The translations under genes were made by a program, and so were the position numbers. 17,528 nt of DNA from Phelpsiimicrobium sp043802125. GTDB taxonomy: Bacteria > Omnitrophota > Gorgyraeia > Velamenicoccales > Velamenicoccaceae. The notes beneath the pieces were generated by a model. That model worked only from the letters and a program-made list of their open reading frames with translations. It was not told the origin of the DNA and ran no database searches. Where the stretch lies: assembly GCA_043802125.1 (NCBI GenBank), contig JAZDLG010000041.1:1-17528 (forward strand). The letters run 5' to 3'. Positions 1 through 5,997 of the stretch are shown piece by piece; the stretch's first letter is position 1; the number at the start of each line of letters is the position of its first letter.

Positions 1-752
1 ATCAGGCCTACAAAGCCTATGATCCCGCAGATACATACGATGCTTGCCGTTATCAGCGAAGTGATCAAAAATAAGTATTTTTTTATTGTTTCGGTGTTGA
101 TGCCCAGGTGGATGGCTTCTTCTTCGCCTAAGCTTAAGGCATTTAGGTCCTGAGAGAGCGCGTAGATACTCAGGATGCCCGGTATTACCAGAATGGACAC
201 CGCAGCCAGTAGCTTGAAATCGTAGATCTGCAGGCTTCCCCATAGCCACCAGAGAAGGTTATGCAAGGATTTGTTATCGTAAAAAGATACCAGGAAAACG
301 ATGACACCCGAGAGGGCCACAGAAACAACTACTCCTGAAAGGATAAGGGATTGAATTTCCACCCTATTGCCCTGACGGGCTAAGAAATACACCAGGATTA
401 TTGTCAGGCAAGCGCCTGCGAAGGCGGCGAGCGGAAGGTATATATTAAAAGCGCCTAAGATGATGGCTATGACTGCGCCTAATCCGGCCCCGCTGGATGT
501 CCCAAGAAGATAGGGTTCCGCAAGCGGGTTACGTAAAATGGCCTGCAGCGTTATGCCGCAAACCGCAAGTCCGCTGCCTGCTATTACAGCCAGAAAAACG
601 CGCAGTAGGCGCAGCAGAAGTATGTGCCTGTTCTCTGAAAGAAGCAATTCCTGCAAAGGAAGGTTAACGGATCCCCTGGTTATTCCTAAAAATACAGCTA
701 TACAAAAAAAGATAAGAAGAAAAAAAGTTTTTATCTTTGTTTTTGGTTTCAT
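1..752 (-). CDS. btuC: FecCD-family ABC transporter permease, probable vitamin B12 permease BtuC (3' part cut by window edge)
   Basis: Inner-membrane permease of a BtuCD/FecCD-type importer, here most likely for cobalamin because it follows btuF under a cobalamin riboswitch. About 250 codons are visible; the frame is open to the window edge, so roughly the last quarter (family about 320-350 residues) is missing. The translation starts MKPKTKIKTFF and is almost entirely hydrophobic helices. It carries the family hallmark LRNPLAEPYLLGTSSGA near residues 75-90 and GIIGFVGL at the visible end, the region leading to the ATPase-coupling loop. The ATG at 752-750 overlaps the btuF stop as ATGA, so the two are translationally coupled. 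An ATPase gene (btuD) would be expected just outside the window. Siderophore or heme specificity cannot be excluded by sequence alone; the riboswitch argues for B12. Confidence 0.9.
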   Translation of the reverse strand, partial: MKPKTKIKTFFLLIFFCIAVFLGITRGSVNLPLQELLLSENRHILLLRLLRVFLAVIAGSGLAVCGITLQAILRNPLAEPYLLGTSSGAGLGAVIAIILGAFNIYLPLAAFAGACLTIILVYFLARQGNRVEIQSLILSGVVVSVALSGVIVFLVSFYDNKSLHNLLWWLWGSLQIYDFKLLAAVSILVIPGILSIYALSQDLNALSLGEEEAIHLGINTETIKKYLFLITSLITASIVCICGIIGFVGL

Positions 753-1636
753 GGTTGCGGGTAGATCCTTTTGTGCAATTCTTTAAGGCCGTCTATAATT
801 CTTGGCGCTGGCCTCAGGACAATATCCGGATTGATATCGTTGTATACGCGCCTGTTTTTAACGGCGTTGATCTTATTCCATCCTATGCGCGCCTCCAGCA
901 GAGAGGCCGGGTTCTCGGGTGACATGTATAGCAGAATGATGACGTCAGGGTCCTGTTTTAGAACCTGTTCAGGGCTGAAGAAACTATATGGCCGCGTTAA
1001 ATCGCGCGCAATATTGGTCCCTCCTGCTAATGTTATGAGCTCATCAAGGAAAGAGTTTCGGCCCGCGCTCATTAATGGGTCTCCCCAGAGTTCAACAAAT
1101 ACTTTTGGCCTGCTGCCTTGTGGTATGGGCCTGACTTTCAAGGCGATTTCCTTAATAGAAATTTTCATGTTTTCAATAAGTTTCTCGGCGTTTATTTCCT
1201 TGCGCGTGAGCTGTCCTATCTCAAGGATGGATTGAAATAATTCTTCCATGTTGCTCGGGTCAGAGACACAGACTTTGAGTTTTAATTGTTTGAGTTCTGT
1301 GACTATAGGCGCTTGTTCAAGCCCCGTGCAAAAGATAATATCCGGTTTTAGGGAAATGATCTTTTCAATATTGGCCTGGCTGAATGTTCCCACTTTCTCT
1401 TTTGCTTTAGCCTGCGGAGGATAATTGCAGAAAGAGCTCACCCCTATTATCTCTTCATCCAGCCCCAGGGCGAATAGTATCTCTGTTGTGGCAGGAGTCA
1501 GTGAAATGATCCGCTGATGTACCCAGCCCAATCGGATGTGCTGGTACGCTGCTTTCTGCAGCGGTGTTTCGCTTTCTGCGGCAACACCCGCAATAAAAAG
1601 CCCTGCCAATATCAAATACAGAATTGTTTTTCTCAT
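749..1636 (-). CDS. btuF: Periplasmic cobalamin-binding protein of ABC transporter (BtuF-like)
   Basis: Substrate-binding protein (class III, helical-backbone) that would deliver B12 to the BtuC permease encoded next. It is 295 aa from the ATG at 1636. The N-terminus MRKTILYLILAGLFIAGVAA is a classical signal peptide without a lipobox Cys, so the mature protein should be soluble in the periplasm. Family features: RIISLTPATTEILFALGL near residues 40-60, KPDIIF, and a C-terminal lobe with DPDVIILLY and RPAPRIIDGL. A GTG 51 bases further upstream extends the frame, but that extension is encoded inside the riboswitch terminator hairpin and would bury the signal peptide, so I reject it. No normal Shine-Dalgarno sequence precedes 1636; the only G-rich run lies in the terminator stem 11 bases upstream, suggesting the hairpin may also affect translation. 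Confidence 0.92.
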   Translation of the reverse strand: MRKTILYLILAGLFIAGVAAESETPLQKAAYQHIRLGWVHQRIISLTPATTEILFALGLDEEIIGVSSFCNYPPQAKAKEKVGTFSQANIEKIISLKPDIIFCTGLEQAPIVTELKQLKLKVCVSDPSNMEELFQSILEIGQLTRKEINAEKLIENMKISIKEIALKVRPIPQGSRPKVFVELWGDPLMSAGRNSFLDELITLAGGTNIARDLTRPYSFFSPEQVLKQDPDVIILLYMSPENPASLLEARIGWNKINAVKNRRVYNDINPDIVLRPAPRIIDGLKELHKRIYPQP

Positions 1637-1637
1637 A

Positions 1638-1703
1638 AAAGTAAAAACCCCCGCGCTTTCTTGTGAAAGAAAAAGCGGGGGTTGCACCCTGATTTTTTAC
1701 TTT
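1638..1703 (-). terminator. Riboswitch expression platform: intrinsic terminator upstream of btuF
   Basis: On the minus strand the arm at 1681-1675 (CCCCCGC) pairs with 1654-1648 (GCGGGGG), enclosing an inner CTTTC/GAAAG stem, followed by five Ts at 1647-1643: a standard intrinsic terminator between the riboswitch and btuF. Unusually, AAAGTAAAAA at 1703-1694 is perfectly complementary to TTTTTACTTT at 1647-1638, so the stem can extend through the U-tract to one base before the btuF ATG. An alternative partner for the 5' arm is GCGGAAGGG at 1714-1706 (AA bulge), a plausible antiterminator. Pairings are seen by eye; the switching logic is inferred. Confidence 0.75.
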
Positions 1704-1730
1704 GGCCCTTCCGCGAGGTATTCTATTTCT

Positions 1731-1893
1731 ACGGCATAGGCAGGTCTTCTGACTCGGGCTTCTTCCTACTCGCTTAACCTTCCCGTCTTCTTCAAGACAG
1801 TGGTTTCCTTAAGCTTTCGTCTGCCCTTACAGCAGCGGGACTGTGGCTGATTTTCACAACCTTCCCTTTTATCTCATTCAAGAGGCCTATACG
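1731..1893 (-). promoter_or_regulatory. Cobalamin (adenosylcobalamin) riboswitch
   Basis: Conserved blocks of the cobalamin aptamer (Rfam RF00174 type) appear in order on the minus strand: the GCCACAGTCCCGCTGCTGTAA region, AAACCACTGTC, GACGGGAAGGTTAAGC, and the terminal GAGTCAGAAGACCTGCC. The closing P1 helix is ATAGGC at 1890-1885 with GCCTAT at 1741-1736. It lies directly upstream of btuF-btuC and directly downstream of a good promoter, and is followed by an intrinsic terminator, so bound B12 would be expected to switch uptake off. Confidence 0.95.
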
Positions 1894-1900
1894 TTGTTCA

Positions 1901-1929
1901 ATTATTAAACACTACCAAAGAGATGTCAA
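1901..1929 (-). promoter_or_regulatory. Sigma70-like promoter for the B12 uptake operon
   Basis: TTGACA at 1929-1924 (perfect -35) and AATAAT at 1906-1901 (-10) are separated by 17 bases on the minus strand. Predicted initiation near 1895 would place the 5' end right at the start of riboswitch helix P1. The promoter lies just after the pcm stop codon, so the B12 operon is independently transcribed although no terminator is seen after pcm. Confidence 0.7.
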
Positions 1930-1947
1930 GCTAAATTATTTAAGCCG

Positions 1948-2676
1948 CTATTTTTTGTCTTCTCTCCCCTTTACCATCGGCACAAAACGAACGGGAATTA
2001 TGTTCCTTTGTTCAAATGTGCCGTCTTCTTGTTTGGTGATGCAGTATAGTTCCTGGAAAATATCTCCCAGGGGTATGACCATGCGGCTGCCTGTTTTTAA
2101 TTGTTTGACCAATTCTAGGGGTATTTCCTGAGCTGCCGCGGTGACTATGATCGCGTCAAAAGGCGCCTCCTGCGGCCAGCCTTTGTAACCGTCTCCTGCC
2201 ATTATTTCAATATTTTTATATCCCAGTTTTTTTAGGCGTTCTTTGGCTTGTTGGGCGAGTTCCGGGATTATTTCTATAGTATAGACTTTACTTACCAGTT
2301 CAGCCAGGACAGCAGCCTGATAACCTGAGCCGGTGCCGATCTCTAATACTTTATATTCGGGTTTTAAATCGGCGAGCTCTGTCATGAGGGCTACGATATA
2401 AGGTTGAGAGATCGTCTGGTTTTTTTCAATAGGCAAAGCGCTGTCTTCGTAGGCGTGGCGCTTGGCGCCTTCCGGAAGAAAGAGGTGTCTTTTGACCTTG
2501 AGCATTGCCTGGAGGACTTTTTCATCAGAGACACCACGGCCGCGGATCTGGTCTGTAACCATATCGCGCCTCTCTTTTTCAAACTCATTTTCAGGATCTT
2601 CGGGAAAAGAGGGGTTTGGATTAAACAGGCCGCACATTAAAAGAAAGCTTGCAGAGAACATGATGTAAGGAGCCAT
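1948..2676 (-). CDS. pcm: Protein-L-isoaspartate O-methyltransferase
   Basis: SAM-dependent repair enzyme that methylates isoaspartyl residues in damaged proteins. 242 aa from the ATG at 2676. Family motifs: QTISQPYIVALMTEL (residues about 87-101), SAM-binding motif I LEIGTGSGYQAA (111-122), FDAIIVTAA, and a C-terminal PVRFVPM. The N-terminus is odd: about 25 hydrophobic residues resembling a signal peptide or membrane anchor precede the usual start of the family. An internal ATG at 2562 (residue 39) has a GAGAGG Shine-Dalgarno-like sequence six bases upstream and would give a cytosolic 204-aa protein, near the length of E. coli Pcm (208). Alternatively the long form is exported. The gene follows the ACT-domain gene by nine bases and ends the small-protein operon. 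Confidence 0.93.
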   Translation of the reverse strand: MAPYIMFSASFLLMCGLFNPNPSFPEDPENEFEKERRDMVTDQIRGRGVSDEKVLQAMLKVKRHLFLPEGAKRHAYEDSALPIEKNQTISQPYIVALMTELADLKPEYKVLEIGTGSGYQAAVLAELVSKVYTIEIIPELAQQAKERLKKLGYKNIEIMAGDGYKGWPQEAPFDAIIVTAAAQEIPLELVKQLKTGSRMVIPLGDIFQELYCITKQEDGTFEQRNIIPVRFVPMVKGREDKK

Positions 2677-2685
2677 CCTGGTTTT

Positions 2686-3090
2686 TTAGCCGTTAAGACA
2701 AGAAACGAGTTTTGGATTTTCTTTTGATGTCAGGACTAATAGCGATGAAGAACCTTTACATCCGCAGGTCGTGCCGTAACAGTAGTCAAGGCTTATGCCG
2801 CTCTTTTTTATTTTTTGGGCGATCTCATCTAGAGAACCTATTTTGTCTTCCAGCATTATAGTGACGACCTCTTGTTCTGTAGCCTGCATGCCTTTAGCTG
2901 AAAGCGCGGACATCGTTTTTGCGTTGTTGTCGGTCAGTAGGGCGAATTTGGCCTGGCTTCCTTCGCTCCACGCGCAGATGCCGGTCATGTTGATTTTCGC
3001 AGCGCTTACTATTGAGGCTATCTCAGCCAGCATCCCTGCTTCATTTTTTGCTGTGACCAATATCTGTTTTCTTATGGTTGCTTTACTCAT
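2686..3090 (-). CDS. Tandem ACT-domain protein
   Basis: 134 aa with two ACT-like repeats: residues about 8-60 (ILVTAKNEAGMLAEIASIV, the usual beta strand followed by the Gly-containing ligand loop and helix) and about 75-125 (VVTIMLEDKIGSLDEIAQKI). ACT domains bind amino acids or other small ligands and often dimerise; there is no catalytic domain, so this is probably a stand-alone regulator or sensor. The second repeat carries an unusual CYGTTCGCKG segment with three Cys. The start is certain: AAGGAGG lies five bases before the ATG. It overlaps the upstream 60-aa ORF by eight bases and is followed nine bases later by pcm. Its ligand cannot be told from the sequence. Confidence 0.85.
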   Translation of the reverse strand: MSKATIRKQILVTAKNEAGMLAEIASIVSAAKINMTGICAWSEGSQAKFALLTDNNAKTMSALSAKGMQATEQEVVTIMLEDKIGSLDEIAQKIKKSGISLDYCYGTTCGCKGSSSLLVLTSKENPKLVSCLNG

Positions 3091-3265
3091 TGCTACCTCC
3101 TTGGTTTATGTATCCGTTAAAAGAAGCGATTTCCTCAATCGGTTTCCTGTTCTTTTCTCTAAGGGGGTCTTCTGAAGCTATGCCAACATCCATAAGATAG
3201 AAAGACGTGCCGCGGAAGTAGCCGCCTATTTTTGCCATAAAGGACGATTTTTCAGATACTACCAC
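3083..3265 (-). CDS. Hypothetical small protein (60 aa)
   Basis: I do not recognise this protein. It has aromatic/glycine content (IGGYFRGTSFYLMDVGI) followed by a charged, predicted helical stretch (DPLREKNRKPIEEI); there are no Cys and no clear membrane segment. The frame opens with a GTG at 3265, four bases after the stop of the zinc-ribbon gene; an ATG at 3238 (51 aa) is an alternative, and neither has a Shine-Dalgarno sequence. Its TAA overlaps the ACT gene start by eight bases, and the AAGGAGG of the ACT gene lies within its last codons, an arrangement typical of real coupled genes. Context supports coding; function is unknown. Confidence 0.5.
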   Translation of the reverse strand: MVVSEKSSFMAKIGGYFRGTSFYLMDVGIASEDPLREKNRKPIEEIASFNGYINQGGSNE

Positions 3266-3269
3266 ATAT

Positions 3270-3428
3270 TTATAAGAGTAAAAAAGCGATAATAATAAGT
3301 ATCACAACAATGATCAGGATGGAACGTTTAGTTGTTAAAGGGTTTTTTAGCGATTCTCCGCAGAATAGGCATAAGAGCGCGTCGTCATCATTGATCGGTC
3401 TATGGCAGTGCGGGCAAAGGCGTTCCAT
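3270..3428 (-). CDS. 52-aa zinc-ribbon protein with C-terminal transmembrane helix
   Basis: A short ORF with a clear architecture: an N-terminal zinc ribbon with CPHC (residues 5-8) and CLFC (20-23), then a short polar linker (KNPLTTKR) and a single very hydrophobic helix (residues about 36-52) running to the C-terminus. Such tail-anchored zinc ribbons are common small membrane proteins of unknown role; a rubredoxin/RanBP-like knuckle facing the cytosol is the likely topology because positive charges precede the helix. It is the first gene after the terminator at 3464-3498 and is followed four bases later by the 60-aa ORF. No Shine-Dalgarno sequence is visible. The spaced Cys pairs and the intact frame make chance unlikely. 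Confidence 0.7.
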   Translation of the reverse strand: MERLCPHCHRPINDDDALLCLFCGESLKNPLTTKRSILIIVVILIIIAFLLL

Positions 3429-3463
3429 GAAGATATTTTAGCACTATAATTGCGTAAGCGGAT

Positions 3464-3498
3464 AAAAAAAACAACCTTTTTTTGAAAGGTTGTTTTTT
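3464..3498 (-). terminator. Bidirectional intrinsic terminator
   Basis: A nine-base-pair perfect stem (ACAACCTTT at 3471-3479 with AAAGGTTGT at 3485-3493) and a five-base loop, flanked by seven As at 3464-3470 and Ts at 3493-3498. On the minus strand it ends the transcript of the 111-aa gene and isolates the downstream zinc-ribbon/ACT/pcm operon; by symmetry it also works in the plus direction. Confidence 0.85.
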
Positions 3499-3506
3499 AT
3501 AATCTA

Positions 3507-3540
3507 TTTCCGCCAGAGGCGGATCCGCCTTCGGCGGAAA
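3507..3540. repeat. REP-like palindrome
   Basis: 34 bases symmetric about the centre GGATCC: the half-sites match at 15 of 17 positions, and each half can also fold alone (CCGCC-AGA-GGCGG and CCGCC-TTC-GGCGG). It sits between the stop of the 111-aa gene and its terminator. The form is that of a dispersed REP-like extragenic palindrome; copy number elsewhere cannot be seen from here. Confidence 0.6.
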
Positions 3541-3553
3541 CTATAAACTAATT

Positions 3554-3889
3554 TTAATAATGCGCTTTTTCCGGCGCTTTGCAGAGGTCTATTTTTAAAG
3601 TATGACAGAAAGCGACGTAGAAGTATTTTTCTTTTGTGATGCAATATATGCCGCCTTTCATTTTGATGTGGAACTTTTCAGTCTTTTCCCTTGTGTTACG
3701 GCATTTTGACACAAATATCTCCGGCTTATCGGTCTTGCGGATGTCCTCTTTTTTGACTTCCTTGATGATATATATAAGGTATTTATGGATCCTAGTCAGG
3801 ATCCCGTCTTCATTGATGGTTTCGGAAGCCCACAATACCCTTTTCTTCCTATCGTCCGACGTTAGGTTTTTGAAGACCATGTCTCTCAT
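3554..3889 (-). CDS. Hypothetical protein (111 aa), stand-alone gene
   Basis: I do not recognise a named family. The protein is highly charged and Lys-rich (MRDMVFKNLTSDDRKKR at the N-terminus), probably alpha/beta, with no signal peptide or membrane helix. It has three scattered Cys but no zinc motif. The middle reads ILTRIHKYLIYIIKEVKKEDI, and the end has alternating hydrophobics (GGIYCITKEKYFYVAFCHTL) that look like beta strands. The start is supported by CGAGG six bases before the ATG. It forms its own transcription unit: plsY ends 174 bases upstream, a candidate promoter and structured leader lie between, and a REP-like palindrome plus strong terminator follow. This layout suggests an independently regulated, lineage-specific protein. 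Confidence 0.7.
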   Translation of the reverse strand: MRDMVFKNLTSDDRKKRVLWASETINEDGILTRIHKYLIYIIKEVKKEDIRKTDKPEIFVSKCRNTREKTEKFHIKMKGGIYCITKEKYFYVAFCHTLKIDLCKAPEKAHY

Positions 3890-3992
3890 GATTACCTCGT
3901 TTTAGCCATAGGCTCATTAAAATATTAGCCGAGCCGCCCTATAAAAATTTCATTAATTACTTTATTGCTATTTATGCTTAGGCGACCCGGCT
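3890..3992 (-). promoter_or_regulatory. Structured 5' leader with competing hairpins
   Basis: On the minus strand AGCCGGGTCGCC (3992-3981) can pair with GGCGGCTCGGCT (3938-3927) in a continuous 12-bp stem with two G-U pairs, enclosing an AT-rich 42-base loop. The 3' arm also contains GGCTC (3935-3931), which can pair with GAGCC (3915-3911), and that GAGCC overlaps a third hairpin AGCC-TAT-GGCT (3914-3904) ending just before the ribosome-binding site. The three are mutually exclusive. No known riboswitch consensus was recognised. Confidence 0.35.
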
Positions 3993-3993
3993 T

Positions 3994-4021
3994 CCTATAC
4001 AATACAAATATAACACAGCAA
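3994..4021 (-). promoter_or_regulatory. Candidate promoter for the 111-aa gene
   Basis: TTGCTG at 4021-4016 and TATAGG at 3999-3994, spaced 16 bases, would start a transcript about 100 bases upstream of the ATG at 3889, at the beginning of the structured leader. The match to consensus is moderate. Confidence 0.35.
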
Positions 4022-4062
4022 AATTATGGAATTCAATGGGTTATGAGATTATTGGGAAAGCG

Positions 4063-4728
4063 TTACCTTGTTAGTTTGGAAAAGAATGCGCGGGTGCTAA
4101 AGCGGGATTCTTTTTTATGTAATAGCCTGCGAATATTAGGCTTATGCCTAATCAGCGAAAAACCCCCTAAGATGAGAAGGAAAATTGTAATTTCCAAAGG
4201 CAGGTGAAAAAATGCTGACAGGACAGGAAGGCATAATGAACAAATGACTGAAGCAAGGGATACAAAACCCGATGGGATAAAGATAGTAAGCCATAATAAA
4301 ACAACGCAAACAACGACCCATACAAATCGCTCAATAAGTATGGAAAACGCGATAAGCGCGCCTAAGCTTGTTGCAATGCCTTTGCCTCCTTTAAATCCCA
4401 AAAATACGGTCCAGTTGTGGCCGCAGACAACAGCTATTGCAGAGAGGCATAATACTGAATTCGCAGATAACGGCAGTTGGTCTGAATAAAAAAAATACTT
4501 TGTGCAAATGACAGCCAAAGTACCCTTTAGGATGTCTAAGATGAGTACGATCGTGCCCGTGGCGCGGCCAAGTACCCTGAAGGCGTTGGTAGCCCCCGGA
4601 TTCCCTGAGCCGTGTTGGCGCAGGTCTATGCCTTTGGTTATCTTTCCGAAGATATAAGCCATCGGGATAGAGCCCAAAAGATAACTAGATATTATTCCCA
4701 AGAGAAGCTTTATTATTTTTGTGTCCAT
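4063..4728 (-). CDS. plsY: Glycerol-3-phosphate acyltransferase PlsY
   Basis: Integral membrane enzyme that transfers the acyl group from acyl-phosphate to glycerol-3-phosphate, the first step of phospholipid synthesis. 221 aa, five or more membrane helices. The family motifs are intact: SYLLGSIPMAY (15-25), GSGNPGATN (40-48, phosphate-binding), GHNW (103-106) and KGGKGIAT (113-120). The end is Lys/Arg-rich and cytosolic. The ATG at 4728 lies inside pgsA, an overlap of 44 bases; the MDTKIIKLLL start fits the family N-terminus, so the overlap looks genuine, although no Shine-Dalgarno sequence is seen. Its place after pgsA makes a phospholipid synthesis pair. Confidence 0.96.
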   Translation of the reverse strand: MDTKIIKLLLGIISSYLLGSIPMAYIFGKITKGIDLRQHGSGNPGATNAFRVLGRATGTIVLILDILKGTLAVICTKYFFYSDQLPLSANSVLCLSAIAVVCGHNWTVFLGFKGGKGIATSLGALIAFSILIERFVWVVVCVVLLWLTIFIPSGFVSLASVICSLCLPVLSAFFHLPLEITIFLLILGGFSLIRHKPNIRRLLHKKESRFSTRAFFSKLTR

Positions 4729-5275
4729 GGTCTGCGTTAAGTGTGTTTATGCCTTTTCGCGCGTAGTCAATGCCGGATATGATTGTAAACAAGACCGCTA
4801 CCCACCAGATGAACGGCGAAAATTTTAATTCAAGGATGAGGCTTACTATGGTCATCATTTGGAAAAATGTCGTTAGCTTGCCCCACCACGTGGGTTTTAT
4901 CTGCGTGTCTTGGCTGGTCATCATGATAATTCCGCTTCCTGTCAGGATGATGGCATCACGGCTTATGACGGTCAAAAGGACCCACAATGGCAGTGATACG
5001 GAAAAATATACATTGCTTATCCTGTAGATAAAGATAAAGGCGGTCAAAAGCAGCGCTTTGTCTGCCAGTGGGTCTAATATGGCGCCTGCTTTTGTCTTCT
5101 GCCGCTGAGTGCGGGCGATATAGCCATCAATGATATCGGAGACGATTGCTAAGAGAAAGATGCCGAGTGCAACGAATTTTAAGTATTCTTTTTCAGGCGT
5201 ATAGAATATAAGGGCCGCGACGAAAAATGGAATGCTTAAGATCCGAAAAAGCGTGATTTTATTGGCAAACGTCAT
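4685..5275 (-). CDS. pgsA: CDP-alcohol phosphatidyltransferase, probably CDP-diacylglycerol-glycerol-3-phosphate 3-phosphatidyltransferase
   Basis: Membrane enzyme that makes phosphatidylglycerol phosphate from CDP-diacylglycerol and glycerol-3-phosphate. 196 aa with about five hydrophobic helices. The complete CDP-alcohol phosphotransferase signature spans residues 47-72: Asp47, Asp50-Gly51, Ala54-Arg55, Gly64, Asp68 and Asp72, with exact spacing. The start NKITLFRIL after a short N-terminus is typical of PgsA, favouring it over PssA or cardiolipin synthase of the same fold. It is separated from lepB by a 124-bp gap that holds a large palindrome, and overlaps plsY by 44 bases. No clear Shine-Dalgarno sequence; a nine-codon ORF ends one base before the ATG. 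Confidence 0.93.
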   Translation of the reverse strand: MTFANKITLFRILSIPFFVAALIFYTPEKEYLKFVALGIFLLAIVSDIIDGYIARTQRQKTKAGAILDPLADKALLLTAFIFIYRISNVYFSVSLPLWVLLTVISRDAIILTGSGIIMMTSQDTQIKPTWWGKLTTFFQMMTIVSLILELKFSPFIWWVAVLFTIISGIDYARKGINTLNADHGHKNNKASLGNNI

Positions 5276-5316
5276 TTTAACTTTGTATATTGTAGGTTTT
5301 TTTCATAGCAAAGTTA

Positions 5317-5393
5317 ACCCCCGAACCTGCTTGAAAAATATCTTGCCCGGGCATGCCGGGCGGCGATTTTTCAAGCGCCAAGGTAAGCGGGGT
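5317..5393. repeat. Large imperfect palindrome between lepB and pgsA
   Basis: A strong hairpin: inner GCCCGG/CCGGGC (5345-5350 with 5356-5361), an 11-bp perfect stem (5329-5339 with 5366-5376), and outer ACCCC/GGGGT arms. No T-run follows on the minus strand, so it is not a standard terminator. It may be an RNA-processing or transcript-stabilising hairpin, or a dispersed palindromic element. Confidence 0.6.
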
Positions 5394-5399
5394 CTACTT

Positions 5400-5987
5400 T
5401 TATTTAAGCAGTCGTATCCTGTTAAGCGGCCAGTAGATCAAAACGGCTTTTCCCATCAGATACTTTTCATCCAGGAAACCCCAATACCGGGAGTCTTTTG
5501 AAGAGGCGCTGTTATCGCCTAAGGCAAAGTATGAATCTTTGGGGATCGTTAAGGCCTGACTCTCTTTTCCGAAGTCGCCGCGGTTGTAATAATATACTTT
5601 ATTGATGGGATGTTTTTTTATCGGGATTTTATTGCGCAAGACCTCTCCATTTTTTATTTCCAGCGTGTCTCCCGGCAGGCCAAGGCAACGTTTTATAAAG
5701 GCGCGTTTTATTTCTTCCGGATAATTAAAGACGATGATGTCTCCTATCTCGGGCGTTTTAAATTTTGCTATTTTCTTAAATGTGAACGGCATTCTTAATC
5801 CATAACTATAGCGCAATACGAGTATCCTGTCCCCCGGCAATAACGTCGGCTCCATGGACCCCGTCGGTATCTTAAAGGGTTGGATGATGAACGAACGTAT
5901 GATGAGCGCAAGGACTACAGCCGTGATTATTGTCTCAAGCGTCTCTTTAAAAAACGCTTTCTTGTTTTTATCTAATTTTAGGAACAT
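5400..5987 (-). CDS. lepB: Signal peptidase I
   Basis: Membrane-bound serine peptidase that removes signal peptides from exported proteins. 195 aa with one N-terminal membrane helix (about residues 16-35), as in the short Gram-positive-like form. Catalytic Ser44 sits in PTGSMEPT (box B) and the general base Lys99 in KRCLGLPGD (box D); box C (GDRILVLRY) and box E (GDNSASSKDSRYWG) are present. Start: GGAG lies seven bases before the ATG, inside the 10-base gap after lepA. lepA-lepB adjacency is a widely conserved bacterial pairing. It ends the long aromatic/lepA operon, just before the 5317-5393 palindrome. Confidence 0.97.
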   Translation of the reverse strand: MFLKLDKNKKAFFKETLETIITAVVLALIIRSFIIQPFKIPTGSMEPTLLPGDRILVLRYSYGLRMPFTFKKIAKFKTPEIGDIIVFNYPEEIKRAFIKRCLGLPGDTLEIKNGEVLRNKIPIKKHPINKVYYYNRGDFGKESQALTIPKDSYFALGDNSASSKDSRYWGFLDEKYLMGKAVLIYWPLNRIRLLK

Positions 5988-5997
5988 TTTTTCTCCG

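Noticed and set aside
1637..1687. Upstream GTG start for btuF
   Set aside because: The added residues are read from the riboswitch terminator hairpin and would hide the signal peptide.
2391..2588. Alternative frame ORF inside pcm
   Set aside because: Same strand but a different frame from a clearly conserved methyltransferase; no family features.
3966..3999. Segment with AGCCGGGTCGCC resembling the 3' end of a cyclic-di-GMP-I (GEMM) riboswitch
   Set aside because: None of the upstream GEMM core (the CGCAAAGCC-type motif and tetraloop-receptor hairpin) is present within 100 bases; the segment fits the long-range stem better.
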